From positions 2,039,617-2,103,616 of the forward strand of contig OX638346.1 in the NCBI GenBank assembly GCA_951813515.1: a stretch of DNA of 64,000 bases, in the 5' to 3' direction. This DNA is from an uncultured Pseudomonadales bacterium. Lineage in GTDB: Bacteria > Pseudomonadota > Gammaproteobacteria > Pseudomonadales > Azotimanducaceae. The notes beneath the pieces are model-generated. The model was given only the letters and a program-made list of their open reading frames with translations. It had not been told where the DNA came from and did not search any database. The translations under genes were made by a program, and so were the position numbers. Shown here one piece after another: positions 1 through 8,771 of this stretch. Position 1 is the first letter of the stretch. Each line of letters opens with the position of its first letter.

Positions 1-1845
1 GAGCGCGTCCGTGTTTGCCCAGATGTGGCAGATGTAGAAGTCGCGATGGTTCACGCCCGCCCCGTGCAGGCGTCGCGCGAGATCGGCGACCGCGTGCACG
101 AGGCGCCGTCGCAGGGTCGGCGTTGGCGGATCGGTGGTCCATGCGTCGGTGAGATCTTCCAGGCTGACGTAGCCATCCAGGGCATCGCAGACGACGAACG
201 AGCGGGCGCTGGCGGGATTGAGGCCACGCATGCCGAACGCGGCGACGCGGGGGGCCTTGATGCGGCGCGCCTCGAGATAGCGGCATGCAACGTACTCGTT
301 TCGTGCGCCGACCGGCGGCAGCTTGAGGTTGAACAGTTCCTTCAGGATTTCGGCCCAGCCGACGGCATCGTGCACCTTGGCAAAGTACGGCCTGCCTTCC
401 TCGACAAAACGCAGCGTGCGCCGATTCTTTACGACGCGGTACGTATCGCCCTTCAGGTCCCGCACGACCTCGAACGGATCGCTACCGGCCCAGGCCGCCT
501 CCAGGTCGTCGCGGAGATATAGATCAGACTCCGGTGTCGGGAAATTGACAGCGGGAATCGTTATCGCGCGGTCGCCGGTAGACCCGATGCGGGCATCCAC
601 GACCTGCCTGACGAGGTCGACCACGGATTTGAGGTCGCCTTCTGGCGAACGCTCGTGGGTGGGCCGCTCGATGTCGTAGTAGTCGGCATAGTCGTCGCGC
701 TGGCTGGCCCCGGTCATCAGGATCTTCGTCGGGCCGTCGAAGACCGCGTGCTCCGAAGCGAGGGTCTGCCTCGTGCGTGCGGCGCTCCCCACGGGAAACA
801 CGTCACGCAATCGGATGGGCTCGGAAATCCCGATTCTCGCGCTCTTGCGATCGAGTTCCCGCTGCGCGCACGGCTCGGTCGCGATGTAGAGGTCGAGGCC
901 CGGCATCTTGTTGAAGCCGACGACGCAGTGCACGGGGTTGCGCTGCAGGTGGCGGCCTACCCAGCGCTCGAAGCGTTCGATCCTTCTTGGTTTTGTCATG
1001 GCGGCGACGGGGGCGACGATTGTTTCGAACTGCCCCACAGTGGGACCCGCCCGTGGCTCCCCGCTAGTCGCCGCTGGCGGTCTTCTCTGCGGCATGGCGT
1101 AGATGCGGGTGTGGTAACCGGCCTCGCGGCAGGCGGCCGCGATATCCGTGCAGTCCTGGGATACGAGATCGGTCGGATCGAAGTGATGAAGGCAGAATGC
1201 GATGACGGGTCGAGTCCTGCCCTTGCCGAATCCCTCGATGAGTTCGCTCGCCGTTCGGGCGCTCCTCGAGACCGCGCCGCCGGCATCGAATTCCTTGGGC
1301 CGGACCATCTGCTCAAGGTCTGGACGCAATGCGAAGAAGCGTGATTCCACCGTTTTGTAATGGCGCTTGTAAGCGGCGTTTTGGCTGGGCGCGGTAGTGA
1401 GGATGTTGGCTTGGTGCCCGTCGCCGAAGACCGCCCGCTCGAAATCGGCAAAGTGCTCGTATTCAGGCAGGAGCCGGTAAGTCCAGGACCGCCGGATTCG
1501 CGCCTGTTCCTCGAAGCAGGATTCGCCGGCGAAGTACACGTCCAGCCCTGGCATCTTGTCGAAGCCGACAACGAGATCCACCGGGTGCCGTTCCAGATCC
1601 TCCTGTACCCACTGCACGAATCGCCGATTGCGAGCTGGATTGGTCCTGCCACTTGTCGGCACGACCACTGTCTCGATGAAATCGGGCGCCGGCGCGTCCC
1701 ATTGGCTGGCGTACGCCCGAACGTCGTGGCCGCGATGCGCGCAGGCGGTGGCAATGTTCATGAACTCGCGCGAGTGTGCATGGTCCGGCAAGACCCTGAA
1801 GACGCAAAACGCCACTCGAAGGCGACGGTCGTGGAGCAGTTTCAC
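1..1845 (-). CDS. WaaG-like / WaaG-like / WaaP fusion protein, LPS core (partial)
   Basis: Read codon by codon, the frame has no stop from its GTG at 1845 to the window edge: 615 codons, with the C-terminus outside. Residues ~10-175 resemble the N-terminal Rossmann half of the core glucosyltransferase WaaG (VVGFDKMPGLDVYFA at 92-106). Residues ~213-385 repeat that half-domain in diverged form (VVGFNKMPGLDLYIA at 308-322). From ~445 the sequence resembles the core heptose kinase WaaP/RfaP (WAGSDPFEVV from 452; NHRDFYICH, the kinase catalytic loop, at 599-607). The C-terminal donor-binding half of a GT4 enzyme, with its E-x7-E motif, follows neither WaaG copy. The GTG overlaps the waaC TGA (GTGA), so translation is probably coupled. 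Kinase activity on the inner core is a good inference; glycosyl transfer is doubtful. Confidence 0.85.
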   Translation of the reverse strand, partial: MKLLHDRRLRVAFCVFRVLPDHAHSREFMNIATACAHRGHDVRAYASQWDAPAPDFIETVVVPTSGRTNPARNRRFVQWVQEDLERHPVDLVVGFDKMPGLDVYFAGESCFEEQARIRRSWTYRLLPEYEHFADFERAVFGDGHQANILTTAPSQNAAYKRHYKTVESRFFALRPDLEQMVRPKEFDAGGAVSRSARTASELIEGFGKGRTRPVIAFCLHHFDPTDLVSQDCTDIAAACREAGYHTRIYAMPQRRPPAATSGEPRAGPTVGQFETIVAPVAAMTKPRRIERFERWVGRHLQRNPVHCVVGFNKMPGLDLYIATEPCAQRELDRKSARIGISEPIRLRDVFPVGSAARTRQTLASEHAVFDGPTKILMTGASQRDDYADYYDIERPTHERSPEGDLKSVVDLVRQVVDARIGSTGDRAITIPAVNFPTPESDLYLRDDLEAAWAGSDPFEVVRDLKGDTYRVVKNRRTLRFVEEGRPYFAKVHDAVGWAEILKELFNLKLPPVGARNEYVACRYLEARRIKAPRVAAFGMRGLNPASARSFVVCDALDGYVSLEDLTDAWTTDPPTPTLRRRLVHAVADLARRLHGAGVNHRDFYICHIWANTDAL

Positions 1846-3029
1846 GTGAGCAACTCCGCGACCTCCATCCAGACACGGTCCGGATTCAGCCGCGCAAAAC
1901 AGGCCGGCTCAACGGGTTCGCCGCGCCAGGTCAAGGGTTCGCCCGTGTATCGGCACTGGCGGGAGAGGCACGGCGCGCACTCTATATCGCCTTGAATGTT
2001 GTGGGCGCGGTTGCCAACGCATCCGGTGAGCCTGGCGTCCGTTGGTCCGAACAATCCAACCGTAGGGCGGCCCAGCGCCGCGCTCAGGTGGGAGAGCCCG
2101 GTGTCGACACCGATGACGGCGCGTGCGCCGGACAGGAGATCCACGACGGCATCGAGCGGTAAAGACCCAACGGCGAGCGCGCCTTCAACCTGACGAGTCA
2201 CGCTTTCCGCCCGATGCCGCTCCACTTCGGTGAGCCAAGGCAGGACTGGCGTCATCCCGGCTTGCTTTGCACGTTCCGCGAGATGGGTCCAGAAAGCGTC
2301 CGGCCAGTGCTTGGACTCCCAGGTGGTGCCGTGTAGGAGCACGCAGTAGGGTTCGGTCTGTTCTTTTGCGCCAGGGGTATCCCCTCGCGCTCCCCGGCTG
2401 AGGGCTCCTTGCATCCGAGGGGTATCCCCTCGCGCTCCTCGGCTGAGGGCTCCTTGCATGCGAGGGGTGCCCCCTCGCGCACCGCGGCTGAAGGCTCCTT
2501 GCATGCGAGGGGTACCCCCTCGCGCTCCCCGGCTGAAGGCTCTGATTCCAAAATTCGGCTTCTCCGGGGGAGCGTCGTACCCGATTGCGGCTGCGAACAA
2601 GCGGCGGGTGCGCTCCACCGCGTGGCAGTTCTCTCGCTCCACGGCTGCCCGGCGGGAGTAGAAGAGCGCCGCGGCGGGTTCGCGTGCGCTCGCTCGGTCG
2701 AATCCGGCGCGAACCCGTCCCCGGGACCACCGTCCGATCAGGGCGCTCTTGAGCAGACCCTGGGCATCGATGACGAGTTCGTAGCGCTTGCTGCGGAGCT
2801 TGTGTCCGAACGCACGGATCTCGCGTATTCGCCTCTCGCCCGGATTCCGCCACCGGCGAAGCGAAACATGAATGACGTCGCGCACGGCTTGATGCATCGA
2901 CGGTAGAGCCGCGAAGTCCTCTTCCACGACCCAGTCGAAGGTCACGCCGCGGCGTGAGGCGTCTTCTACGGCGGGGAACGTGTGCACGATGTCACCGAGA
3001 GAGGAGAGCTTGACGAGGAGGACATGCAT
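1842..3029 (-). CDS. waaC: LPS heptosyltransferase I
   Basis: 395 residues against about 320 for WaaC; it adds the first heptose to Kdo2-lipid A at the cytoplasmic face of the inner membrane. Family marks are the N-terminal LVKLSSLGDIVHT, VIDAQGLLKSA near 86-96, AREPAAALFYSRR near 115-127, and GVDTGLSHLSAALGRPTVGL in the C-terminal domain. The extra length is a four-fold 15-residue repeat at residues 164-223, placed in the linker between the two Rossmann domains, so both domains look intact. The gene overlaps the downstream WaaG/WaaP fusion by GTGA and forms an LPS core operon with it. Confidence 0.93.
   Translation of the reverse strand: MHVLLVKLSSLGDIVHTFPAVEDASRRGVTFDWVVEEDFAALPSMHQAVRDVIHVSLRRWRNPGERRIREIRAFGHKLRSKRYELVIDAQGLLKSALIGRWSRGRVRAGFDRASAREPAAALFYSRRAAVERENCHAVERTRRLFAAAIGYDAPPEKPNFGIRAFSRGARGGTPRMQGAFSRGARGGTPRMQGALSRGARGDTPRMQGALSRGARGDTPGAKEQTEPYCVLLHGTTWESKHWPDAFWTHLAERAKQAGMTPVLPWLTEVERHRAESVTRQVEGALAVGSLPLDAVVDLLSGARAVIGVDTGLSHLSAALGRPTVGLFGPTDARLTGCVGNRAHNIQGDIECAPCLSRQCRYTGEPLTWRGEPVEPACFARLNPDRVWMEVAELLT
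2361..2540 (-). repeat. Four-copy 45-bp in-frame tandem repeat inside waaC
   Basis: Four consecutive 45-bp units encode AFSRGARGGTPRMQG twice, then ALSRGARGDTPRMQG, then a last unit whose end diverges (ALSRGARGDTPGAKE). Each unit carries a near-palindrome (gaggggtaccccctc or a variant). The unit length is a multiple of three, so the reading frame is kept. The unit is also free of stops in other frames of both strands, typical of a low-complexity insertion. No spacers are present, so it is not CRISPR. Confidence 0.95.
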
Positions 3030-3240
3030 GACGCGACAGCCTGGATCAGCCGGGCGGGGAGAAGTTCGTTGGCGACGAAACGGTCGGTACCTTGCGGTAT
3101 ATCAAGTAGGCCATGACGTTGTTTGCCGCGGCGGCTGGTGCCTTCGATAGGGATAATATACGGCAGTGATCCGGCTCCGGCGCGGGGAGGGGCCGAGAGT
3201 CGCACTGGCTCGATACCAATCGTTGGCGGGAGTGGGAAGC

Positions 3241-4029
3241 GTGAAGTGCTTTGTTATCAATCTGACGGCCGCGTGCGAGCGCCGGGTAGCGATTGATCGA
3301 GAGTTCCGCAAGATCGGCTTGCCGTATGAGTTATGGCCGGCCGTCGATGGCCATGACCTCACAGAACAGGATCTTCAGGCGATCGACCGCAGCGGCCGAT
3401 TGCGGGCTGGGCTCGCGCCGTTGGATCCCATGGCCGCCGCCTGTCTGCTCAGCCATGTCTCGGTTTTCCGTCATCTCCAGGAGACCGGTGACTACATGGC
3501 TGCGATCTTTGAAGACGATGCCCGTCTGCATCCCGACCTGCCGGATGTGCTGGAAGCACTTGAGGGGAAAGCCGACAGGTTCGATGTCGTCAAGCTGAAT
3601 CGTTCCTACCGAACACTCTCATACTTCCCCGTATACCAGTTCATGGACTCCCACAGCCTGGGGCGGGTCAAGTACCAGGACCATGGGGCGTACGGGTACG
3701 TCATAACCAGGCGCGCCGCAGCCCACTTGCTGGAACGATTTCCGCGACCCGTCCACGAAATCGACTGGATCATTCCACGATTTTGGGAGAACGGTCTGCA
3801 CAAGATCATGTACGTCGATCCGCCCGTCGTGTTCCACGACGATATCCTGCCGTCGTACATTGACCATGGGCGAGTGGACTCACGTTTGAAATATCGGCGC
3901 ATGATGCGCCGGAACCCCAAGGTTTTCGGACTACGCCTGCGCGCGGCGGTGCTACGCAGCCTGCGAAGGTTCTACCTGTTTCGAAAGCTGCGAAAGACGG
4001 ATCGTGATATCGATCCGTTGAGTTTTTGA
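3241..4029 (+). CDS. Glycosyltransferase family 25 (LPS biosynthesis)
   Basis: 262 residues from the GTG at 3241. That start gives the usual family N-terminus (VKCFVINL) and lies behind a purine-rich stretch; an upstream start at 3166 would add 25 unlikely residues. GT25 marks are the N-terminal strand, GLPYELWPAVDG, the conserved ACLLSHVSVFRHL helix, IFEDDARL with the acidic motif, and GAYGYVITRRAAAHLLE. Members of this family transfer galactose or related sugars to LPS or lipooligosaccharide. It diverges from waaC, fitting an LPS role; donor and acceptor cannot be told from sequence. Confidence 0.85.
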   Translation: MKCFVINLTAACERRVAIDREFRKIGLPYELWPAVDGHDLTEQDLQAIDRSGRLRAGLAPLDPMAAACLLSHVSVFRHLQETGDYMAAIFEDDARLHPDLPDVLEALEGKADRFDVVKLNRSYRTLSYFPVYQFMDSHSLGRVKYQDHGAYGYVITRRAAAHLLERFPRPVHEIDWIIPRFWENGLHKIMYVDPPVVFHDDILPSYIDHGRVDSRLKYRRMMRRNPKVFGLRLRAAVLRSLRRFYLFRKLRKTDRDIDPLSF

Positions 4030-4092
4030 CTTTCGGCGACAGGCTGCGGGGCGCAGCGCATCGTCATATGTCGCAGTGTCGGCAGGCGCGCA

Positions 4093-5031
4093 TCACACGG
4101 CCCTTGTGTGCCACTCGGCATGCGCCTGGCGGCGGCCGCGCACCTGGTCGAAATACAACGATTGCAGCGTCTCGGTGATCGGTCCCCGACGACCGTTGCC
4201 GATGGTCCGGGCATCGAGTTCGCGGATCGGCAGGACCTCGGCGGCGGTCCCGGTGAAGAACGCTTCGTCCGCGATGTAGATCTCGTCGCGGGTGATGCGG
4301 CGCTCGATGACCTCGATGTCCAGTTCTCGAGCGAACGTCAGGATCGTGTCGCGGGTGATGCCGGGCAGGCAGGACGTCAGTTCCGGCGTGTGTATCACGC
4401 CGCGCTGGACCACGAAGATGTTCTCCCCGCTACCTTCCGCGACGTAACCCTCGTTGTCGAGCAGGAGGGCTTCGTCGCAGCCGCTGTCGAGCGCTTCCCG
4501 AAGGGCGAGGATGGAGTTGATGTAGTTGCCGTTCGCCTTCGCCTTGCACATGGTGATGTTCACATGATGCCGCGTGTAGGAAGACGTGCGCACGCGGATA
4601 CCCTTCTCCTGGGCTTCGGGGTCCATGTAGGACGGCCATGGCCAGCAGGCGATGGCGACGTTGACTGACAGGTTTTCCGCGCGCAGCCCCATCGCTTCGG
4701 ATCCGAAATAGACGAGAGGGCGTATGTAGCCTTCCGAAAGTCCGTTCGCGGCGATGACTTCGCACTGCGCCGCGTTCAGTTCCTCGCGCGTGTACGGGAT
4801 GTCGATATTCACGATGTGCGCCGAGTCGAACAACCGGGCCGTGTGATCGTCCAGGCGGAAGATTTGCGGGCCGTTGGGCGTCGCGTAGGCGCGCACACCC
4901 TCGAACACGCCGACCCCGTAGTGCAAGGTGTGCGTGAGCACATGCACGTTCGCGTCGCGCCAGGCGACGAGTTCGCCGTTCATCCAGATGAAGCCGTCGC
5001 GATCGGCGAACGATGTGTCTACTGCAACCAC
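4093..5031 (-). CDS. ilvE: Branched-chain amino acid aminotransferase
   Basis: 312 residues from the GTG at 5031, chosen because AAAGGA lies just upstream and the protein then begins VVAVDTSFADRDGFIWMNGE, like IlvE; a longer frame reaches 5226 but its extension looks non-coding. It is a fold-type IV PLP enzyme: TLHYGVGVFEGVRAY near the N-terminus, KAKANGNYINSILA around the PLP lysine, EGSGENIFVV, and GITRDTI. It carries out the last step of Val/Leu/Ile synthesis with glutamate as amino donor. ilvD lies in the same window but not in the same operon. Confidence 0.93.
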   Translation of the reverse strand: MVAVDTSFADRDGFIWMNGELVAWRDANVHVLTHTLHYGVGVFEGVRAYATPNGPQIFRLDDHTARLFDSAHIVNIDIPYTREELNAAQCEVIAANGLSEGYIRPLVYFGSEAMGLRAENLSVNVAIACWPWPSYMDPEAQEKGIRVRTSSYTRHHVNITMCKAKANGNYINSILALREALDSGCDEALLLDNEGYVAEGSGENIFVVQRGVIHTPELTSCLPGITRDTILTFARELDIEVIERRITRDEIYIADEAFFTGTAAEVLPIRELDARTIGNGRRGPITETLQSLYFDQVRGRRQAHAEWHTRAV

Positions 5032-5176
5032 TATCCTATTCCTTTCAATCCCCCGGGTTGATGCTTGCCCCGGAAGCCGGCGACCATTGTACGAATGTAG
5101 CGCCCAAGTAGGAACGACCGTTCCGCCCTCGCGACAGGGGAATGCGTGACGCCGAGGCACGGAGTCGTTCGAGGCA

Positions 5177-5209
5177 TATAATTCCGGGGTCACGACACCA
5201 GTGTCGTGA
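5177..5209 (+). promoter_or_regulatory. -10 box and perfect palindrome upstream of the first PhyH gene
   Basis: TATAAT at 5177-5182 is followed by a perfect inverted repeat with 9-base arms (tcacgacac / gtgtcgtga) and a 2-base centre at 5190-5209. The palindrome lies where transcription would start, just upstream of the ribosome binding site of the gene at 5229. It could be an operator or a 5'-UTR hairpin. I found no -35 box at standard spacing, which would fit an activator-dependent promoter. Confidence 0.5.
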
Positions 5210-5228
5210 CGGAGAACGCGAGGCAATC

Positions 5229-6236
5229 ATGGAGATATCCCTGACGCCGCATCGGGCCGCGCACCGGCAGACCGGCTACGAACCTGCGCCCGTAATAGAC
5301 CCGCCGGTCGCATTGCCGCTTCCCGACTACACCGCGGACATTGACCAGGCGAAGCGCGACATGGCCGAGTACGGGTTGTGCCGGCTGACCAAGGTTCTCA
5401 CCGATGAGGAAGTTGACGCCTTGCGGGAGAAGCTCGAGCGTCAGGCGGCCGCCGAACGCGCGCTCGGCAATCTCGCGCCATTGAACGCGACCGGGCCGAA
5501 GCAGCTCGTGTCGAACATGCAGAACAAGGGCAAGGAGATCCTTGAGCTTGTCGAGAGGTCCGAGGTCGACGAACTCGTCGGATCGATGCTCGGCAAGTAC
5601 TTCCTCGTCTCCAGCATCAACGGCGGCATATTCCACGGCAAGACCGCCGAGCCCCAGCAACTGCATCGCGACCAGGGCAGCGTTCCGGCGACCGTGGACT
5701 TTCCTGCCCACTGCAATCTCTTCTGGCTGCTCGACGACTTCACGCCGGCGCGCGGCGGCACCTGGGTGGTGCCGGGAAGCCACCGCTGGCCCGCCGAGTA
5801 CCAGGTGAAGCCGCCGCCGAGGGAAATGGCGGTGCAGATCGAGGCGCCGGCCGGCGGCATATTCCTGTTCGACGGCAGGGTTTGGCATGGTGCCGGCATC
5901 AACAGAGAAGGCCATCCGAGACGGCACATCTCGATGCTGTTCTGTCTGCCATGGATACGCCAGCAGGAGAACTGGGGCGTGTCGTGCCTGCAGGAAGTGC
6001 TCGACGAGGCGAGCCCCAAGCTGAAGGTGCGCCTGGGCCTTCGGTCCTACGGCACGCTCGGCATCGTAAGCGGCACGAGAACGAGCGCGAAAAAGGGCAG
6101 GAGCCTCGGCAGCGCCGATGTCGTCTTTCCCGAATACATCATCGGCGAGGACGCCGTGCTGCATCCGTTGCGCCGGGTGAGCCGCGCCGTGCAGAGCAAG
6201 CCTACGAACGAGCAACAGGAATCCGGGGCTTACTGA
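5229..6236 (+). CDS. Phytanoyl-CoA dioxygenase (PhyH) family protein
   Basis: 335 residues from the ATG at 5229 (gagg upstream). It is a predicted Fe(II)/2-oxoglutarate oxygenase of the cupin (DSBH) fold. The metal site is visible as HRDQG (His-x-Asp) near residue 160 and a distal His in VWHGAGIN near 230, with PGSHRW and GGIFLFDGR as typical PhyH stretches. It oxidises an unknown organic substrate. It sits alone between ilvE (divergent) and argE. Two further PhyH genes are in the window; their sequences differ clearly, so they are not recent copies. Confidence 0.82.
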   Translation: MEISLTPHRAAHRQTGYEPAPVIDPPVALPLPDYTADIDQAKRDMAEYGLCRLTKVLTDEEVDALREKLERQAAAERALGNLAPLNATGPKQLVSNMQNKGKEILELVERSEVDELVGSMLGKYFLVSSINGGIFHGKTAEPQQLHRDQGSVPATVDFPAHCNLFWLLDDFTPARGGTWVVPGSHRWPAEYQVKPPPREMAVQIEAPAGGIFLFDGRVWHGAGINREGHPRRHISMLFCLPWIRQQENWGVSCLQEVLDEASPKLKVRLGLRSYGTLGIVSGTRTSAKKGRSLGSADVVFPEYIIGEDAVLHPLRRVSRAVQSKPTNEQQESGAY

Positions 6237-6321
6237 TTGGACGCACCGCGGATTTGCGGCAGAATGCCGTGCCTTGGGCGTTCACGCCCGACCGCAATGA
6301 CGAGCGCCTGACAATCCACAC

Positions 6322-7473
6322 ATGAAACTGCCAAACATCAAGGAGATGCTGGGAACGCTCGTCTCGACGCCATCGATCAGTTGTACGTCGGAATCGCAGG
6401 ACCAGAGCAATCTCGACGTCATCGACCACCTGGCGACCTGGCTTGAGGATCTCGGCGGAACCATCGAGCGCATGCCGCTTCCGGACAACGCCGCCAAGGC
6501 GAACCTGATCGCCACCTTCGGTCCTCCCGGCGAGGGACTCGCGCTTTCGGGACATACCGACACAGTGCCGTGTGACGAGGGCCGATGGAGCAGGGATCCG
6601 TTCGCCCTCGCCGAGTCGGAAGATCGCCTCTACGGTCTCGGCGCATGCGACATGAAGGGATTCTTCCCCGTCGCATTGTCGGCCCTTGCACGCTTCGGGG
6701 ATGCGCGCTTCGTCCGTCCTCTCACCATCGTCGCCACGTCGGACGAGGAGTCGTCCATGGCGGGCGCGCGATACCTGGCGGAAAGCGGCAGGCCGAAGGC
6801 GCGGGCGGCGGTGATCGGCGAACCGACGGGATTGCGCCCGATTCATGCGCACAAGGGCTTCATGATGCTGTCGATCAAGCTCAAGGGCAGTTCCGGCCAC
6901 TCGTCGAACCCGGAACTCGGCAACAACGCGCTCGATGCCATGCACGCAGTGATGGGCGAACTCATCGCCTACCGCGGCGAACTGGCGTCGGCTTTCCGAA
7001 ATCCCGCCTTCGCGGTGCCGACGCCGACCCTCAACCTGGGCTGCCTTCACGCCGGAGATAATCCGAACCGAATTTGTGAGGGCGCGGAACTGCAGATCGA
7101 TCTGCGACTGATCCCGGGTATGGATCATGCCGAGGTCCGCGCGGAAATCGATGTGCGCCTTGGGGCCATCGCGGCAGAGCGCGACATCGGCATCGATATT
7201 GGGCCGGTATTCCCGCCGGTGTCTTCGTATGAAACGCCGTCCGATGGCGAACTGGTGAGGACTCTCGAGCAGCTTTCGGGCCGATCGTCCGGGTCCGTGG
7301 CGTTCGGCACCGAGGCGCCGTTTTTCCAGGCGCTGGGCATGGAAACGGTCATCTTCGGTCCGGGATCCATCGACCAGGCGCATCAACCGGACGAGTACCT
7401 GGAGACATCGAACATCCGTCCGGCAGTTGACGTGCTGACGGAGTTGATCGGTCGCTACTGCGTCGACGCCTGA
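6322..7473 (+). CDS. argE: Acetylornithine deacetylase
   Basis: 383 residues, an M20 metallopeptidase-family enzyme that hydrolyses N-acetylornithine to ornithine in linear arginine synthesis. Visible marks are SGHTDTVPCDEGRW (first metal His-Asp), GLGACDMKGFF (bridging Asp), TSDEESSMAGARYL (catalytic Glu), GEPTGLRPIHAHKGF, and a late AFGTEAPFFQALG with GPGSIDQAHQPDEYL. argA follows after 14 bases, so the two form an arginine operon. No strong Shine-Dalgarno precedes the ATG. Confidence 0.93.
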   Translation: MKLPNIKEMLGTLVSTPSISCTSESQDQSNLDVIDHLATWLEDLGGTIERMPLPDNAAKANLIATFGPPGEGLALSGHTDTVPCDEGRWSRDPFALAESEDRLYGLGACDMKGFFPVALSALARFGDARFVRPLTIVATSDEESSMAGARYLAESGRPKARAAVIGEPTGLRPIHAHKGFMMLSIKLKGSSGHSSNPELGNNALDAMHAVMGELIAYRGELASAFRNPAFAVPTPTLNLGCLHAGDNPNRICEGAELQIDLRLIPGMDHAEVRAEIDVRLGAIAAERDIGIDIGPVFPPVSSYETPSDGELVRTLEQLSGRSSGSVAFGTEAPFFQALGMETVIFGPGSIDQAHQPDEYLETSNIRPAVDVLTELIGRYCVDA

Positions 7474-7487
7474 CTCGCATCGCTCAG

Positions 7488-8771
7488 ATGGACTCCGCCG
7501 ACTTCGCCAGATGGTTTCGAGACGCGACGCCCTATATCAGCGCGCATCGCGGTCGAACGTTCGTCGTCCTGCTGGACGCGGAGGTCGTGGATTGCCCGAA
7601 CCTGGGCGATCTTGTGCGCGACCTGGCGTTGCTTCACGCGCTCGGCATCAGGCTCCTCATCGTCCACGACGCCGATGGAGCGGATGCGGCCGATGTGGTC
7701 GATGCGCGGTCCCGCGATGCCATGATCGCCTCGGCAGGACTCGTGCGCAGTCGTCTGGAGGCCCATTTCTCAGCGCTTGCCCCGTTGGGCTCGGGCGGTT
7801 CCGAACGTATCGTCCTGGTGGGCGCCAACCTGGCTGCGGCGAAGCCTCGCGGCATTGAAGATGGGGTGGACCAGCAATTTGCAGGGGAACCCCGACGCGT
7901 CGCGACCGATGAGATCGGGCGCCTGCTGGACCAGCGCTGCATCGTGCTGCTGCCGCCGTTCGGTTATTCGAACGCCGGCGAACCCCATGCGTTGAACGCC
8001 GCATCTCTTGCTGCAAGAGCGGCGACGGCGCTTTGCGCCGACAAGCTCATCGTCTACGACGCCATCGAGCAGTTGAACGGCATCAGCCAGATGTCGCCGT
8101 CTGCCCTCGCGGCATTGCTCGGGAGGAACGACTGTCCGCAGGCGTCGAAGTCTCGCCTCGAGGCCTTGTTGCACGCTACCCGAGGCGGTGTCGCACGCGG
8201 CCACCTGATCTCCTGGCGCTCGGACGGCGCGCTGCTGCGTGAACTGTTTACGGCGGAAGGCGTCGGTACACAGGTTTCGGAAGACGACTACCGAACCGTT
8301 CGCCCGGCACAGGTCTCCGATATTCCAGCAATCCTTGACCTGATCAGGCCGCTGGAGGACGCGGGTCTCCTGGTGCGTCGCCCGCGCAATCGGCTGGAAG
8401 CCGATATCGGACATTTTCATGTCGCCGAACTCGATGCTCGCGTCATCGGTTGCTGTGCGCTCTATCCCCAGGGCGACGCCATGGAGTTGGCCTGCCTCGC
8501 GGTGCATCCCAGCCACCGATCGGTCGTGGACGGCAAGACACTGGGAGAGCGCCTGCTGGCCCACGCCCGCGAAGTCGCGTGCGCGCACGGTGCCCAGAGC
8601 CTGTTCGTCCTGACCACTGGGGCCGAGGACTGGTTTGTCGCGCGCGGATTCCGTACCGCCGAGACGGACGCGCTACCGGCCTCGAAGCAGGCGTCGTACA
8701 ACTTTCGGCGCAATTCCAAGGTGATGGTCGATGCCCTGACGGCGCGAGCGACGCAAACGAAGTCGGGCTAG
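7488..8771 (+). CDS. argA: Amino-acid N-acetyltransferase (N-acetylglutamate synthase)
   Basis: 427 residues in the two-domain ArgA layout: an amino-acid-kinase-like domain over residues ~1-285 (FVVLLDAEVVDCPN, VLVGANLAAAKPRG, PFGYSNAGEPHALNA) that normally binds arginine as feedback inhibitor, and a GNAT acetyltransferase domain over ~290-427 (DIPAILDLIRPLEDAGLLV, LACLAVHPSHRS, GERLLAHAREVA). It makes N-acetylglutamate from glutamate and acetyl-CoA. It follows argE. The last ~180 bases of the gene are found again, decayed, about 1.4 kb downstream. Confidence 0.93.
   Translation: MDSADFARWFRDATPYISAHRGRTFVVLLDAEVVDCPNLGDLVRDLALLHALGIRLLIVHDADGADAADVVDARSRDAMIASAGLVRSRLEAHFSALAPLGSGGSERIVLVGANLAAAKPRGIEDGVDQQFAGEPRRVATDEIGRLLDQRCIVLLPPFGYSNAGEPHALNAASLAARAATALCADKLIVYDAIEQLNGISQMSPSALAALLGRNDCPQASKSRLEALLHATRGGVARGHLISWRSDGALLRELFTAEGVGTQVSEDDYRTVRPAQVSDIPAILDLIRPLEDAGLLVRRPRNRLEADIGHFHVAELDARVIGCCALYPQGDAMELACLAVHPSHRSVVDGKTLGERLLAHAREVACAHGAQSLFVLTTGAEDWFVARGFRTAETDALPASKQASYNFRRNSKVMVDALTARATQTKSG

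Noticed and set aside
655..1995. Long plus-strand open frames opposite the WaaG/WaaP fusion
   Set aside because: They are antisense to a minus-strand frame with clear family motifs; their translations show no recognisable domain, only the Asp/Arg/Gly-rich look of high-GC shadows.
2361..2540. CRISPR array from regularly repeated 45-bp units
   Set aside because: The units are directly adjacent with no unique spacers, and they are read in frame inside waaC.
5190..6215. A 341-codon minus-strand frame opposite the first PhyH gene
   Set aside because: The plus strand has the iron-site motifs, a promoter-like box and a ribosome binding site; the minus frame has none of these.
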